Below are positions 7,056-13,631 of a DNA stretch of 28,341 bases, piece after piece. The DNA is from Porticoccaceae bacterium (GTDB lineage: Bacteria; Pseudomonadota; Gammaproteobacteria; Pseudomonadales; Porticoccaceae). A program made the position numbers and the translations under genes. The stretch is from positions 1 through 28,341 of the forward strand of contig JALNZZ010000010.1 in assembly GCA_023229065.1 (NCBI GenBank), written 5' to 3'. The notes beneath the pieces were generated by a model. That model was not told the origin of the DNA. It was given only the letters and a program-made list of their open reading frames with translations, and searched no databases. Within the stretch, counting starts at the first letter, position 1; every line of letters starts with the position of its first letter.

Positions 7056-7589
7056 GTGAAACAGCCAGATATGATCAATATGGCCGAGATTGAACAGCAG
7101 ACCCGCGCCTATGCCGAGGCCCGTGCCTATCTTACCGGCGTGATCACCGAGCTGCAGGCTGAGCTGGTGCGCCTCAAGCATCCGGTGTTGCCGGTGATCC
7201 GCAGTGCCGTCGGCAAGGTGGCCGAGGCCCATGCCCGGCTGTATGCCAGCATCGAGGCCGCCCCGCAACTCTTCACCAAACCCAAGACGCAAACCATCGA
7301 CGGCGTGCGTGTGGGTTACATGAAGCAGCGTGGCCAGGTGGTGATCGAAGATGAAGCCAAGACCATCGAGCGCATCCGCAAGCTGTTGCCTGCCGAGCAG
7401 GCCGAACTGCTGATCCGCATCCGCGAGAGCGTGCACAAGCCCGCCGTGTACGACCTGACTGCAGGCGACCTGAAGCGCCTGGGGATCAGTGTTACCGACG
7501 ATGAAGAGGCTGTGCTGATCAAGCCGGTGGATACCGAGGTGGACAAGCTGGTGAACGCCCTGCTTAAAGAGGCGGAGGAGGCGGCATGA
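7056..7589 (+). CDS. gam: Gam-like host nuclease inhibitor (Ku-like DNA end binder)
   Basis: 177 residues from GTG 7056, two bases after the previous stop and with AGGGGGA seven bases upstream; an ATG at 7032 is in frame but lies inside the previous gene. Mu Gam has 174 residues. The architecture fits: a long N-terminal helix (about 5-75, EIEQQTRAYAEARAYL onward), then a beta-rich core with TIDGVRVGYMKQRGQVVIED, a helix IERIRKLLP, and a C-terminal unit with KRLGISVTDDEEAVLIKP. Mu Gam forms Ku-like dimers that bind DNA ends and block exonucleases such as RecBCD. The call rests on size, order and fold pattern. Confidence 0.75.
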   Translation: MKQPDMINMAEIEQQTRAYAEARAYLTGVITELQAELVRLKHPVLPVIRSAVGKVAEAHARLYASIEAAPQLFTKPKTQTIDGVRVGYMKQRGQVVIEDEAKTIERIRKLLPAEQAELLIRIRESVHKPAVYDLTAGDLKRLGISVTDDEEAVLIKPVDTEVDKLVNALLKEAEEAA

Positions 7590-7774
7590 AGATCCAAATC
7601 AATCGCAATGGCAGCTGGGGCAATATGCTCGAATACGACGACGTGGACGATGCTCTGGTGCGCACCCATGCCGCGCAACTGGCGAGCATTGCTCACGCCA
7701 AACTGCGTGTACTGAATGATGCGGGCAGGCGTGTGGCCAGCTGGTCACCTGCTGATGGATGGAAGGAGGAATGA
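7586..7774 (+). CDS. Small unknown early protein
   Basis: 62 residues; ATGA overlap with Gam and a clear GGAGGAGG upstream. Acidic patch LEYDDVDDALVRTHAAQLA, ending SWSPADGWKEE. The pattern suggests a small alpha/beta fold with a C-terminal Trp-containing strand. No family recognised and no signal or membrane segment. Tight overlap on the upstream side and a strong ribosome binding site support it as a real gene. Confidence 0.65.
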   Translation: MKIQINRNGSWGNMLEYDDVDDALVRTHAAQLASIAHAKLRVLNDAGRRVASWSPADGWKEE

Positions 7775-7776
7775 TC

Positions 7777-8055
7777 ATGCAACCGAGAACCGTAACCCCC
7801 TTGCGCTGGGTCGCAGACGAACTGTGGCACAGCGTGCAGGACTGTCTGCCTGAGCCGCTGGTGGATGTATGGGTGTGTTACACGCATCGGGATGCTGAGC
7901 AGGACATCGCCCAGGCCTACCGCAAACCCGATGGCCGTTGGGTGCTGACCGGTAGTGATCCCGATATTGCGATCCACCCCTCTCACTGGATGGCGCAACC
8001 GCTGCCGCCAGTAGGTGGCGATGATGGAGCAAAGACGCTGAGGGCCGTGGCATGA
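7777..8055 (+). CDS. DUF551 protein
   Basis: 92 residues from ATG 7777, which has AAGGAGGA six bases upstream; the in-frame ATG at 7771 lies too close to that site. It shows the DUF551 pattern of phage proteins: an N-terminal W-x-S-V-x-D-x-LPEP-like segment (SVQDCLPEPLVDVWVCY), a central strand with RKPDGRWVLTG, and a terminal PSHWMAQPLPP, matching the usual THWMPLPEPP. DUF551 proteins are small beta-rich proteins common in phages; molecular role unknown. Confidence 0.8.
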   Translation: MQPRTVTPLRWVADELWHSVQDCLPEPLVDVWVCYTHRDAEQDIAQAYRKPDGRWVLTGSDPDIAIHPSHWMAQPLPPVGGDDGAKTLRAVA

Positions 8056-8414
8056 CACAATCAAGCATTGACGAGGTGAGTGATTTTTCAAAGGCTCTCG
8101 GTGAGCGTATCAGGGATGCCCGGAAACACATGCTGCTTAATCAGAAAGATCTGGCTAACGTTGTTGGTGTTACCAGGGTCACCATGAGTCGGTATGAGAC
8201 AGGCAGGATGTGCCCATCAGCTGATGTGCTGGCCAGGATATGCACTGGACTAGATGTGTCGGCTGATTGGCTGATGTTCGGCATGTGTCTTGATAGCCCT
8301 ATGTGTCTTGATGGCCCTTCAAGAAGGGAGTTATGGCATGCAAAGTGGTGTATTGACAGATTAACGGCGAGGTTAGTGCCGGGTGGCGCGCTCAAGGAGG
8401 AGCCTGGCTTATGA
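8052..8414 (+). CDS. XRE-family HTH regulator, probable late acquisition
   Basis: 120 residues, ATGA overlap with the DUF551 gene. Residues 14-75 are a classic XRE/Cro-CI helix-turn-helix: LGERIRDARKHMLLNQKDLA, then VVGVTRVTMSRYETGR, then ICTGLDVSADWLMFG. The bases here are visibly less GC-rich than in neighbouring early genes, and the C-terminus contains a tandem 18-bp duplication (MCLDSPMCLDGP). Both hint at a gene added later between DUF551 and gemA. It could regulate an early promoter or only itself; no operator was identified. Confidence 0.8.
   Translation: MTQSSIDEVSDFSKALGERIRDARKHMLLNQKDLANVVGVTRVTMSRYETGRMCPSADVLARICTGLDVSADWLMFGMCLDSPMCLDGPSRRELWHAKWCIDRLTARLVPGGALKEEPGL
8283..8318 (+). 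repeat. Tandem 18-bp duplication
   Basis: atgtgtcttgatagccct (8283-8300) is repeated with one change at 8301-8318. It adds six residues in frame to the HTH protein just after its DNA-binding domain. Replication slippage is the simplest origin. Confidence 0.85.
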
Positions 8415-9010
8415 CCATCCACCGTTCCGCCATCGCCAAGATCCACATCGCCCGGCAGCAGCTGGGCATGGATGAGGAAACCTACCGCGCCATGCTCCAG
8501 CAGCATGGCGGGGTGCGCAGTGCCAAGGACTTGAACGAACGTACCCTGGCGCGAGTGCTGGCCCACCTGAAAAGCTGCGGGGCCAAGTTTGCTCCGCCGC
8601 GCCGTGCTGGCAAGCGCCCGCACAACTATGACCGCTTGCCCGGCTACGTGGCAAAGGTGGAGGCCATGCTGGCCGATATGGGCCTGAGCTGGGCCTATGC
8701 CGACAGCATTGCCCGTAACATCACCGGCGGCAAGGGCGCGCCGGATATCAACAAGGCGCCCGGTGTGGAGCGCCTGGCGTGGGTGAAGCGTAGCGAACAC
8801 TGGCGGGCGATCATTGCCGCGCTGGAGGCAGAGCAAACCAAACGCGCCCGCCTGGCGCGAGTGGATGAGCTGCTCGGTTTGCTGGGATTTGATCGTGGTT
8901 ATGTGGAGACCCTGCTGGACGGCTGTCCTCGAGCGGGTAAATGGCTGCGCGATGCGCGGTTGCTGGGAGCGATCATTGAGCACCTGACAGAAAAGGTTGG
9001 GGCAGCATGA
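8411..9010 (+). CDS. gemA: GemA-like protein (Mu Gp16, DUF1018)
   Basis: 199 residues; ATGA overlap at 8411 and AGGAGG nine bases upstream. The N-terminal IAKIHIARQQLGMDEETYRA is the signature opening of the Mu Gp16/GemA family (DUF1018), which usually reads as a short helix then L-GMDEETYRALL. Residues 70-140 (SWAYADSIARNITGG ... VERLAWVKRSEHWRAII) continue the family pattern. In Mu, GemA affects host gene expression and DNA topology, but its exact role is not settled. Part of the early operon. Confidence 0.9.
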   Translation: MTIHRSAIAKIHIARQQLGMDEETYRAMLQQHGGVRSAKDLNERTLARVLAHLKSCGAKFAPPRRAGKRPHNYDRLPGYVAKVEAMLADMGLSWAYADSIARNITGGKGAPDINKAPGVERLAWVKRSEHWRAIIAALEAEQTKRARLARVDELLGLLGFDRGYVETLLDGCPRAGKWLRDARLLGAIIEHLTEKVGAA

Positions 9011-9171
9011 AAACAGTGAATACCATTTCCCGGAGGGCGGCCCTGGTTTGGCTCTGGCGGAATGACTCGGAGGCAAGATGGTTTTGGCTCCTGCAATACA
9101 TTAGAGGCCACGAGCTGAGGCGGGATGTAGTTATCAACCTTAAACAATTCGGGCCGACCCCATGCAACTAA
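9007..9171 (+). CDS. Small unknown protein, Trp-rich, coupled to gemA
   Basis: A 54-residue frame from ATG 9007, overlapping the gemA stop by ATGA and the next gene (ATG 9162) by ten bases. This double overlap matches the coupling style of the rest of the operon and is the main reason to accept it. Basic and aromatic: the middle reads AALVWLWRND then ARWFWLLQYIRGHE. It is too short and too charged for a clear membrane helix. No family recognised. A weak GGGG precedes the start. Confidence 0.5.
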   Translation: MKTVNTISRRAALVWLWRNDSEARWFWLLQYIRGHELRRDVVINLKQFGPTPCN

Positions 9172-9620
9172 ACCGCTGCCCCGTCTGCCACTCCCGCATC
9201 GGCCTGGAGCAACTGGCCCAGGACGAAGCCGCCAGCGAACTGCTGGCCCTGCTGGCCAAGCTGCCCAACTCTCTCGCGCTGCCGCTGGTGGTGTACATCG
9301 GCCTGTTCCGCAGCGCCAAGCGAGACCTGGCCAATGATCGGGCGCTACGCCTGGTGCAGGAGACGCTGGCGCTGCATGGTGATCATGGTGTACTGGCGGC
9401 GGCGCTAGGTGAGACGGTGGAGGCGATGCGTAAAAAGCAGGAACAAGGGGCATTTAAGCCCCTTTCAAATGACCGGTATTTGCGCAGTGTGCTGGAGTCT
9501 GTGGCGGCGCGTGGTCAGGCGATGACTGTGGTGCCTGGCGATGATCGCACACCAGTACGCGCCCCCAGCTCGCGCACGGCGCTGGCCATGCAGGCCCTGC
9601 AGGAGGATCGCGAGTTATGA
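9162..9620 (+). CDS. Putative zinc-binding early protein, possible replication accessory
   Basis: 152 residues. The N-terminus has a CPVCHSRI zinc-ribbon-like half site (residues 6-13), with no second Cys pair visible. A helical domain follows (about 15-85, LLALLAKLPNSLALPLVVYI then SAKRDLANDRALRLVQ). The C-terminal 50 residues are polar and probably disordered. N-terminal modules like this occur in phage replication-initiation or helicase-loader proteins, but that is only a resemblance in layout. It overlaps the next gene by ATGA at 9617. Confidence 0.6.
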   Translation: MQLNRCPVCHSRIGLEQLAQDEAASELLALLAKLPNSLALPLVVYIGLFRSAKRDLANDRALRLVQETLALHGDHGVLAAALGETVEAMRKKQEQGAFKPLSNDRYLRSVLESVAARGQAMTVVPGDDRTPVRAPSSRTALAMQALQEDREL

Positions 9621-9669
9621 CCATGGATGGTCGGTATTCCTGCGCGCCAGGAGGCAGTGCGACGGTGAG
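9617..9669 (-). repeat. Dispersed repeat copy 1 (reverse)
   Basis: The reverse complement matches copy 3 (21188-21240) at 48 of 53 positions, including ctcaccg, gcctcctggcgcgc, ggaatacc and ccatgg. Two of the changes break the 9-bp stem seen in the other copies. In this orientation the loop complement reads AGGAGG in the mRNA. Confidence 0.85.
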
Positions 9670-10021
9670 TGCGCCCAAGTGGTTTCGCGCGGCCATTGCC
9701 GACGGGTTGACACGGCTGATTGCGCTATCGCTGCCCGGCCAGCCATCGCATGAGACCATCGCGCTCACCAAGGAAGCGTGGATTGAAACACTCTATGACG
9801 GCAGGCAGTGGTTCGATACCGATGCCCCGCGCATCGCCCAGGCATTCCGGCAAATGATGCGCCGTATCGACCGCTGGCCCGCGCCTCGTGTGTTGCTGGA
9901 GCACCTGCCCGCCAGGGCTGAACAGGCGAAGTTGCCAGAGTCGCCCATTAGTGATGCGCAGCGCGCCGCCAACCGGCAGCGCTTGCGTGAGCTGGCCAGC
10001 CTGATCGGGAAGACGCCATGA
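9617..10021 (+). CDS. Unknown early protein whose 5' end lies in a dispersed repeat
   Basis: 134 residues from ATG 9617 or 118 from GTG 9665. The first 17 codons are entirely the reverse copy of the window's 53-bp repeat and encode MTMDGRYSCAPGG and so on. The GTG at 9665 is preceded by AGGAGG nine bases upstream, which is itself part of the repeat, and would give a protein beginning VSAPKWFRAAIADGL, a natural domain start. So the repeat may have added an N-terminal extension or supplied the ribosome binding site. The rest is helical (KEAWIETLYDGRQWFD, AQAFRQMMRRIDRWPAPRVLLEHLP), resembling C-terminal parts of phage replication accessory proteins. Function not known. Confidence 0.65.
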   Translation: MTMDGRYSCAPGGSATVSAPKWFRAAIADGLTRLIALSLPGQPSHETIALTKEAWIETLYDGRQWFDTDAPRIAQAFRQMMRRIDRWPAPRVLLEHLPARAEQAKLPESPISDAQRAANRQRLRELASLIGKTP

Positions 10022-10452
10022 GCGACAAGCAGCAATCCCTGTACCCCGATGCCCCGGTGCCCGAGGATGCTCTTGCCTATCTGGCCGAGCGCCGTGATGA
10101 TGACGGCCAGGGCAAGCGCGGGCTGAAGGAGCTCGTCGAGCTGATCGATGTGGTGGCCGATGCGCTGGCGCGTGAGCAGGGCGAAGCACACAGCGAGGCC
10201 TATGCCGTGACCGCCGTGCGCGCTATCGCACGATGCCGGGGCGGTCGTATGGCCTACCTGCCCACGGGCAAGGCGCTGGACGATGCCCTGCGCAACCGGG
10301 CGATCTGGGAGGCGCACAACCAGCGCCCCACCCGCGATACCGTGCTGGAGCTGGCCCAGCAGTTCTGCTTGACCGAAACCCGTGTTTATCAGATCCTTGA
10401 TGAACAGCGCCGCCTGTATATCGCCCGCGTTCAACCCCGCCTGTTCGATTAA
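10018..10452 (+). CDS. mor: Mor-family middle/late transcription activator
   Basis: 144 residues; Mu Mor has 129. ATGA overlap at 10018. Mor/C family features align with my recall of Mu Mor: an N-terminal dimerisation half (LAYLAERRD ... LKELVELIDVVADAL), then RAIARCRGGRMAYLPTGKAL (Mu: GGGQVYIPRGQAL), then RNRAIWEAHNQR, and a C-terminal HTH with LAQQFCLTETRVYQIL. Mor dimers bind DNA upstream of -35-less promoters and recruit RNA polymerase through alpha and sigma. It is the last gene of the early operon. A candidate target site overlaps its own stop codon (10447-10464). No separate C activator is seen, so this protein may drive late genes directly. Confidence 0.93.
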   Translation: MSDKQQSLYPDAPVPEDALAYLAERRDDDGQGKRGLKELVELIDVVADALAREQGEAHSEAYAVTAVRAIARCRGGRMAYLPTGKALDDALRNRAIWEAHNQRPTRDTVLELAQQFCLTETRVYQILDEQRRLYIARVQPRLFD

Positions 10453-10495
10453 AACCCTTTAATCCCTGCACCACCCGCGCACGCGCGAACATGAT
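10447..10495 (+). promoter_or_regulatory. Candidate Mor-dependent promoter 1 (lysis and head-packaging unit)
   Basis: The 18-base dyad GATTAAAACCCTTTAATC (10447-10464; arms gattaaa/tttaatc) overlaps the mor stop codon. It is followed by a conserved ccacccgcgc and a -10-like CATGAT at 10490-10495. No -35 box is visible. The same arrangement occurs at 20584-20629. Activator-dependent promoters of Mu (Pm) also have a dyad upstream and a poor -35. The transcript would cover the lysis genes and those through gpG. Confidence 0.7.
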
Positions 10496-10522
10496 GCCTA
10501 CCGTTGATACCGGAGGCATCCG

Positions 10523-10858
10523 ATGCGCAAATCCATTACCGACAAACTTCGTGCCTGGCCCTGGCTGGCGCTGGCCATTGTAATCACTGTGGTGGTGTTT
10601 GTTATCGCGCCGCATCAGCTTGGGGTGCTGGCCTGGTCGCTGAGCAAGCTCGCGTTCGGTGCGTACCTGGGCTACTGGATTGACCGCAGCATTTTCCATT
10701 ATGCCCGCCCTGGGGATGTGTTGAGTGATATGTATGCGCTGCGCATGGGCGAGCAATACGATGCCTCGCAGGATATGCACTGGCATGTGGATCTGGCTGC
10801 ACTGCGCCGGGCGCTCATCATCGCGGCGGCTATCCTGGCGCTGGGGCTGGGGGTGTAA
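10523..10858 (+). CDS. Putative holin
   Basis: 111 residues; GGAGG six bases before ATG 10523. Membrane segments lie at about 13-31 (WLALAIVITVVVFVIAP), 34-55 (LGVLAWSLSKLAFGAYLGYWID) and 93-111 at the very C-terminus (RRALIIAAAILALGLGV). The middle, with DRSIFHYARPGD, matches a putative holin family seen in Mu-like phages, where LGYWIDR and YARP recur. It is directly followed by a lytic transglycosylase and spanins, so it is the probable timer and exporter for lysis. Confidence 0.8.
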   Translation: MRKSITDKLRAWPWLALAIVITVVVFVIAPHQLGVLAWSLSKLAFGAYLGYWIDRSIFHYARPGDVLSDMYALRMGEQYDASQDMHWHVDLAALRRALIIAAAILALGLGV

Positions 10859-10859
10859 G

Positions 10860-11528
10860 GTGCGCCTGCCTGCCATGGTGCTACTGCTGCTGTTTGCCCT
10901 CCCGGCATTGGCCGGGCCTATCCCTTCTACGGCCCAGCAGTATCAACGCGAGCTTACCCGTATCGTACAACAGGAGTGGGGCCTGGGCGGGCCAGTCGCG
11001 CTACACGCCGCGCAGATCCACCAGGAGAGCGGCTGGCGCGCCGGGGTGGATAGCCGGGTGGGTGCGCAGGGGTTGGCGCAGTTTATGCCCGGCACATCTG
11101 CCTGGATCAGTGAGATCTATCCTGACCTGGGCAGCGCCGCGCCGTACTCGCCCGGCTGGGCGATGCGGGCGATGGCCCGGTACAACAAACACATTCACTC
11201 CCGCATTCATCCGCACGGCGATGCGCCGAACCGGCGCGCTTCCTCCTGGCGCGCCGGAATACCGTCCGTCCATGGACATATCTCCACTTGTGATCACTGG
11301 GCCATGGTGCTGAGCGGCTACAACGGTGGCCCCGGTTGGTTAAGCCGTGATCGTCGCCTGGCGGCTGAGCATGGGGCCGATCCGGATCGGTGGTTTGGTC
11401 ATGTGGAGTACCACACCCGTCGGGCCGACTGGGCCAAGCGCGAGAATCGCTACTATCCCCAACGCATATTGCATGAGTTGGAGCCGCGCTATCTGCGTGC
11501 GGGCTGGCGTGGGAGGCCGACGTGTTGA
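10860..11528 (+). CDS. Lytic transglycosylase (endolysin) with an apparent repeat-derived insert
   Basis: 222 residues from GTG 10860 (GGGGTGTAAG upstream), or from ATG 10875. A signal-peptide-like start (MVLLLLFALPALAG) would deliver it to the periplasm. The SLT domain shows HQESGWRAG with catalytic Glu at residue 56, VGAQGLAQFMPGT, then MARYNKHIH and WAMVLSGYNGGPGW. In family members the last two motifs are normally close together; here about 25 residues from PHGDAPNRR to GHIS separate them, and this segment is encoded around repeat copy 2. The extra loop looks like an in-frame insertion between two core helices. The frame is intact, so the enzyme may still work. Confidence 0.85.
   Translation: MRLPAMVLLLLFALPALAGPIPSTAQQYQRELTRIVQQEWGLGGPVALHAAQIHQESGWRAGVDSRVGAQGLAQFMPGTSAWISEIYPDLGSAAPYSPGWAMRAMARYNKHIHSRIHPHGDAPNRRASSWRAGIPSVHGHISTCDHWAMVLSGYNGGPGWLSRDRRLAAEHGADPDRWFGHVEYHTRRADWAKRENRYYPQRILHELEPRYLRAGWRGRPTC
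11230..11279 (+). repeat. Dispersed repeat copy 2 (forward)
   Basis: 50 bases, 47 identical to copy 3. A perfect 9-bp stem ccggcgcgc (11231-11239) / gcgcgccgg (11249-11257) encloses a loop with CCTCCT, the anti-Shine-Dalgarno sequence. The 3' part holds the palindrome gtccatggac. Read in the transglycosylase frame it gives RRASSWRAGIPSVHGH, a different frame from copy 3. Confidence 0.9.
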
Positions 11529-12046
11529 TGTGGTTTCGCACGGGTGGCTACTGGACGGTGTTGTCGATGATGCTGTTTGGTATCGCATATACCTGCATTT
11601 CGTATGTGTACAGCCGGGGCTATAGCGCCGCTGAGCGCGATGCCGCTGCCGAGCGCCTGGCCTCGGTAGCGCGGGCGATTGAGCAGGCGCAGGCGCAGGC
11701 GGCGATTGATGCGGCCATTCTGCGCGATGCGGTACAGATTGAGCGGGCGGTGATCACCCGCACGCAAACACGAACAAGGGAGGTGATCCGTTATGTGGAC
11801 ACGGTGGCTGATTATCGGCTGTGCCGTTTGGATGATTGCGGGCTGTGCCACGCACGCGCCGCTGCCAGAGACGCCGATCCCACGGCCTGCGCCTGTGACG
11901 CTGATGCAGCCCTGCCCGGCGCTGCCGGTGCCGGGGGAGACGATGGGCGAGCTGTTGATCGCCTACGTGGAAACGGCGGGGCTGTATCACCAGTGCGCGG
12001 CGCGGGTGGCGGCCTGGATCGAATGGACGGAGGCCGCGAAGGATGA
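11522..12046 (+). CDS. Rz-like inner-membrane spanin
   Basis: 174 residues from GTG 11522 (GGGAGG five bases upstream); ATG 11528 is an in-frame alternative that overlaps the previous stop. One N-terminal membrane segment (about 9-28, YWTVLSMMLFGIAYTCISYVY) is followed by a long periplasmic helix rich in Ala, Glu, Gln and Arg (about 33-95), typical of i-spanins. The C-terminus from about residue 100 is cysteine- and glycine-rich and overlies the Rz1-like gene in another frame. Together with the lipoprotein at 11793 it would fuse inner and outer membranes at lysis. Confidence 0.8.
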   Translation: MLMWFRTGGYWTVLSMMLFGIAYTCISYVYSRGYSAAERDAAAERLASVARAIEQAQAQAAIDAAILRDAVQIERAVITRTQTRTREVIRYVDTVADYRLCRLDDCGLCHARAAARDADPTACACDADAALPGAAGAGGDDGRAVDRLRGNGGAVSPVRGAGGGLDRMDGGREG

Positions 12047-12050
12047 ATGA
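11793..12050 (+). CDS. Rz1-like outer-membrane lipoprotein spanin, embedded
   Basis: 85 residues, in a different frame and almost wholly inside the Rz-like gene. GGGAGGTGAT lies seven bases before ATG 11793. It has a lipoprotein signal MWTRWLIIGCAVWMIAGC with lipobox IAGC (lipidated Cys 18). The mature part is proline-rich at first (PLPETPIPRPAPV), as in o-spanins, then helical. Overlapping Rz/Rz1 pairs are a classic phage layout, so both frames are probably real. Confidence 0.85.
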   Translation: MWTRWLIIGCAVWMIAGCATHAPLPETPIPRPAPVTLMQPCPALPVPGETMGELLIAYVETAGLYHQCAARVAAWIEWTEAAKDE

Positions 12051-12264
12051 AAAACAGTTTGAGATGGCGCAGGCGCAGGAAGAACGCCAGCGCCAGCAGG
12101 CGATAGAAGAACACCGCGAGCGTGCGCAACGGCGCTTTGTGCCGTATCAATTGGGCGGGATGCCCTGTTGCCCGGAGTGCCTGTTTCCGCTGGAGCCACA
12201 TCGCATCGCGGCGGGGATCTGTGTGCCGTGCCTGGCCGACATCGAGCGCAGGGAGGCAAGGTGA
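12043..12264 (+). CDS. DksA/TraR-type C4 zinc-finger protein
   Basis: 73 residues. The C-terminal half has CCPECLFPLEPHRIAAG followed by VPCLADIE, the CxxC-x17-CxxC zinc finger of TraR/DksA proteins. The N-terminal half is a charged Gln/Glu/Arg helix. TraR-like phage proteins bind the RNA polymerase secondary channel and alter promoter choice without ppGpp. Start ATG 12043 overlaps both spanin stops (ATGAATGA). The first gene after the lysis cassette, as in many Mu-like phages. Confidence 0.88.
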   Translation: MNEKQFEMAQAQEERQRQQAIEEHRERAQRRFVPYQLGGMPCCPECLFPLEPHRIAAGICVPCLADIERREAR

Positions 12265-12605
12265 TGGGCGATATCGATTACACCGCCGCCCGCTTCTGGT
12301 GGGAGGTGTTCATTAGCGCCCTGCTGCTGGGCAACCTGCTCTATACCTGGGTGGTGAATCGCACACGGGTGAACAAGGCGGCGATTGATCGGGTGGATGG
12401 TCGTGTTGCTGGATTGGAAACGCGCCTCACCCAAATGGAGAGTGATGTGCGCTATTTGCCAGACCACGACGACATGGGCCACATCCACGAAAAGATCAAC
12501 GGGGTGGATTCAGCCATGCGCCGTATCGAGGGTGAACTGGCTGCGCTCAATCGCACCATGTCGCTGATCAATGAACACCTGCTCAACAAGGGGAGCCAAT
12601 CATGA
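12264..12605 (+). CDS. DUF2730 membrane-anchored coiled-coil protein
   Basis: 113 residues from ATG 12264 (TGATG overlap; GGGAGG seven bases upstream). One N-terminal membrane segment (about 10-30, FWWEVFISALLLGNLLYTWVV) is followed by a long coiled coil (VDGRVAGLETRLTQMESDV ... MRRIEGELAALNRTM). This is the DUF2730 pattern of Mu-like prophages (Mu Gp25 region). Role unknown. Confidence 0.8.
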   Translation: MGDIDYTAARFWWEVFISALLLGNLLYTWVVNRTRVNKAAIDRVDGRVAGLETRLTQMESDVRYLPDHDDMGHIHEKINGVDSAMRRIEGELAALNRTMSLINEHLLNKGSQS

Positions 12606-12898
12606 GCTATGCCGATATCGTTGCCGAGGATCAGCGTTTGGCGATCCTGCAGGTGCTGGAGCAAGACCCGGATTACAGTCACAACGAGCACGTGGTGGGG
12701 CGACTGCTGGCCGCTGTCGGTCATGCCGTGAGCAGTGATCGCCTGCATGGGCATCTGGCCTGGCTGGAGGAGCAGCAGTTGATCCATCTCACCGAGGTGG
12801 CCGGGGTGAAGGTGGCCAAGCTCACGCGCCGTGGTGAGGATGCCGCGTTGGGCCGTGCCCGTGTACCGGGTGTGGCGCGGCCAAGGCCGGGGGTGTGA
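12602..12898 (+). CDS. Gp26-like winged-helix protein
   Basis: 98 residues, ATGA overlap. The pattern EDQRLAILQVLEQDPDYSHNE, then LLAAVGHAVSSDRLHGHLAWLEEQQL, then LTRRGEDAALGR matches a small winged-helix family always found just before Gp27 in Mu-like phages (called VpaChn25_0724 family, I believe). It may act in packaging or regulation; no experiment known to me settles it. Confidence 0.8.
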   Translation: MSYADIVAEDQRLAILQVLEQDPDYSHNEHVVGRLLAAVGHAVSSDRLHGHLAWLEEQQLIHLTEVAGVKVAKLTRRGEDAALGRARVPGVARPRPGV

Positions 12899-12899
12899 G

Positions 12900-13046
12900 G
12901 TGAAAGCGAAACTCAAATCCTGGTTAAAGCCGCTCCAAGTGCTGGTGATGATTATAGGTGTCAGCTTTCTAGCTGGTTACTGGTTCACAGCAGGCGCGAA
13001 CCATGCTGGCGGACTGCTGCATATCAACGTGCACTTCACGGAGTAA
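12900..13046 (+). CDS. Small single-span membrane protein
   Basis: 48 residues from GTG 12900, three bases after the stop at 12898 and with GGGTGTGAGG just upstream. A basic N-terminus (KAKLKSWLKP) precedes one membrane helix (LQVLVMIIGVSFLAGYWFTAG) and a short outer tail. The codon pattern is less GC-rich than around it. No family recognised. It may be an accessory lysis or membrane factor. Confidence 0.55.
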   Translation: MKAKLKSWLKPLQVLVMIIGVSFLAGYWFTAGANHAGGLLHINVHFTE

Positions 13047-13049
13047 CCG

Positions 13050-13631
13050 ATGGCCCGTCCCTCCACCGTTGAGCAGTTACCGCCCGATATCCTGGAGCAG
13101 CTGCAGGCGCTGTTGCGTGATCCGCGTGTGTCGCAGATGGATGCCACGGTTCGGATTAACGCCATCCTCGCAGAGCAGGGCCACCCGGAACGGGTGAGCA
13201 AGAGCGCGGTGAATCGCTACTCCCGGCGCATGGAGCAGGTGGGTGAACGGCTGCGCCAATCCCGTGCGGTGGCTGAGATGTGGATCGGCAAGCTGGGTGC
13301 TACGCCCCAGGGCCAGCTTGGCCACCTGGTGAATGAGATCCTGCGCACCCTGGCATTCGATATGAGTATGCAGCTGCAGGACGATGCCGTGGTGGCCGCC
13401 AGCATCGAAGACCGGGCGGGGGTGATCTCCATGCTCAAGGAGCTTTCCCTGAGCGTGGTGCGCCTGGAGAAGGCCGCCAGTGAGAACGTGAAACGTGAGG
13501 AGGAGATCCGCAGGCAGGAGCGCGCCAAGGCTGCTGAGGAGTTGGCCGAGAAGGTTAAGGGCGATGCCAAGGGTGGCGCCATCACCCTGAAACGACTCAA
13601 CGACATCATACGGGAGTCCTACGGGGTATGA
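13050..13631 (+). CDS. Gp27-like protein (DUF3486), probable small terminase
   Basis: 193 residues from ATG 13050 (GGAG seven bases upstream). The N-terminal HTH-like part has ARPSTVEQLP, VSQMDATVRINAILAEQG and SKSAVNRYSRRM. The middle is helical, and the C-terminal coiled coil (about 130-170) is rich in Glu, Lys and Ala. This is the Mu Gp27 family, located directly before the large terminase and considered the small subunit that recognises the packaging site. The short gene at 146-523 is its paralogue. Overlaps the terminase gene by ATGA. Confidence 0.9.
   Translation: MARPSTVEQLPPDILEQLQALLRDPRVSQMDATVRINAILAEQGHPERVSKSAVNRYSRRMEQVGERLRQSRAVAEMWIGKLGATPQGQLGHLVNEILRTLAFDMSMQLQDDAVVAASIEDRAGVISMLKELSLSVVRLEKAASENVKREEEIRRQERAKAAEELAEKVKGDAKGGAITLKRLNDIIRESYGV

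Noticed and set aside
11033..11044. ctggcgcgccgg in the transglycosylase as a fourth repeat copy
   Set aside because: Only this 12-base core matches; the flanks differ and it encodes the conserved SGWRAG of the SLT domain.
12982..13046. Longer version of the small membrane protein from ATG 12831
   Set aside because: The upstream part overlaps the Gp26-like gene in another frame and reads as a shadow; GTG 12900 fits the operon spacing.
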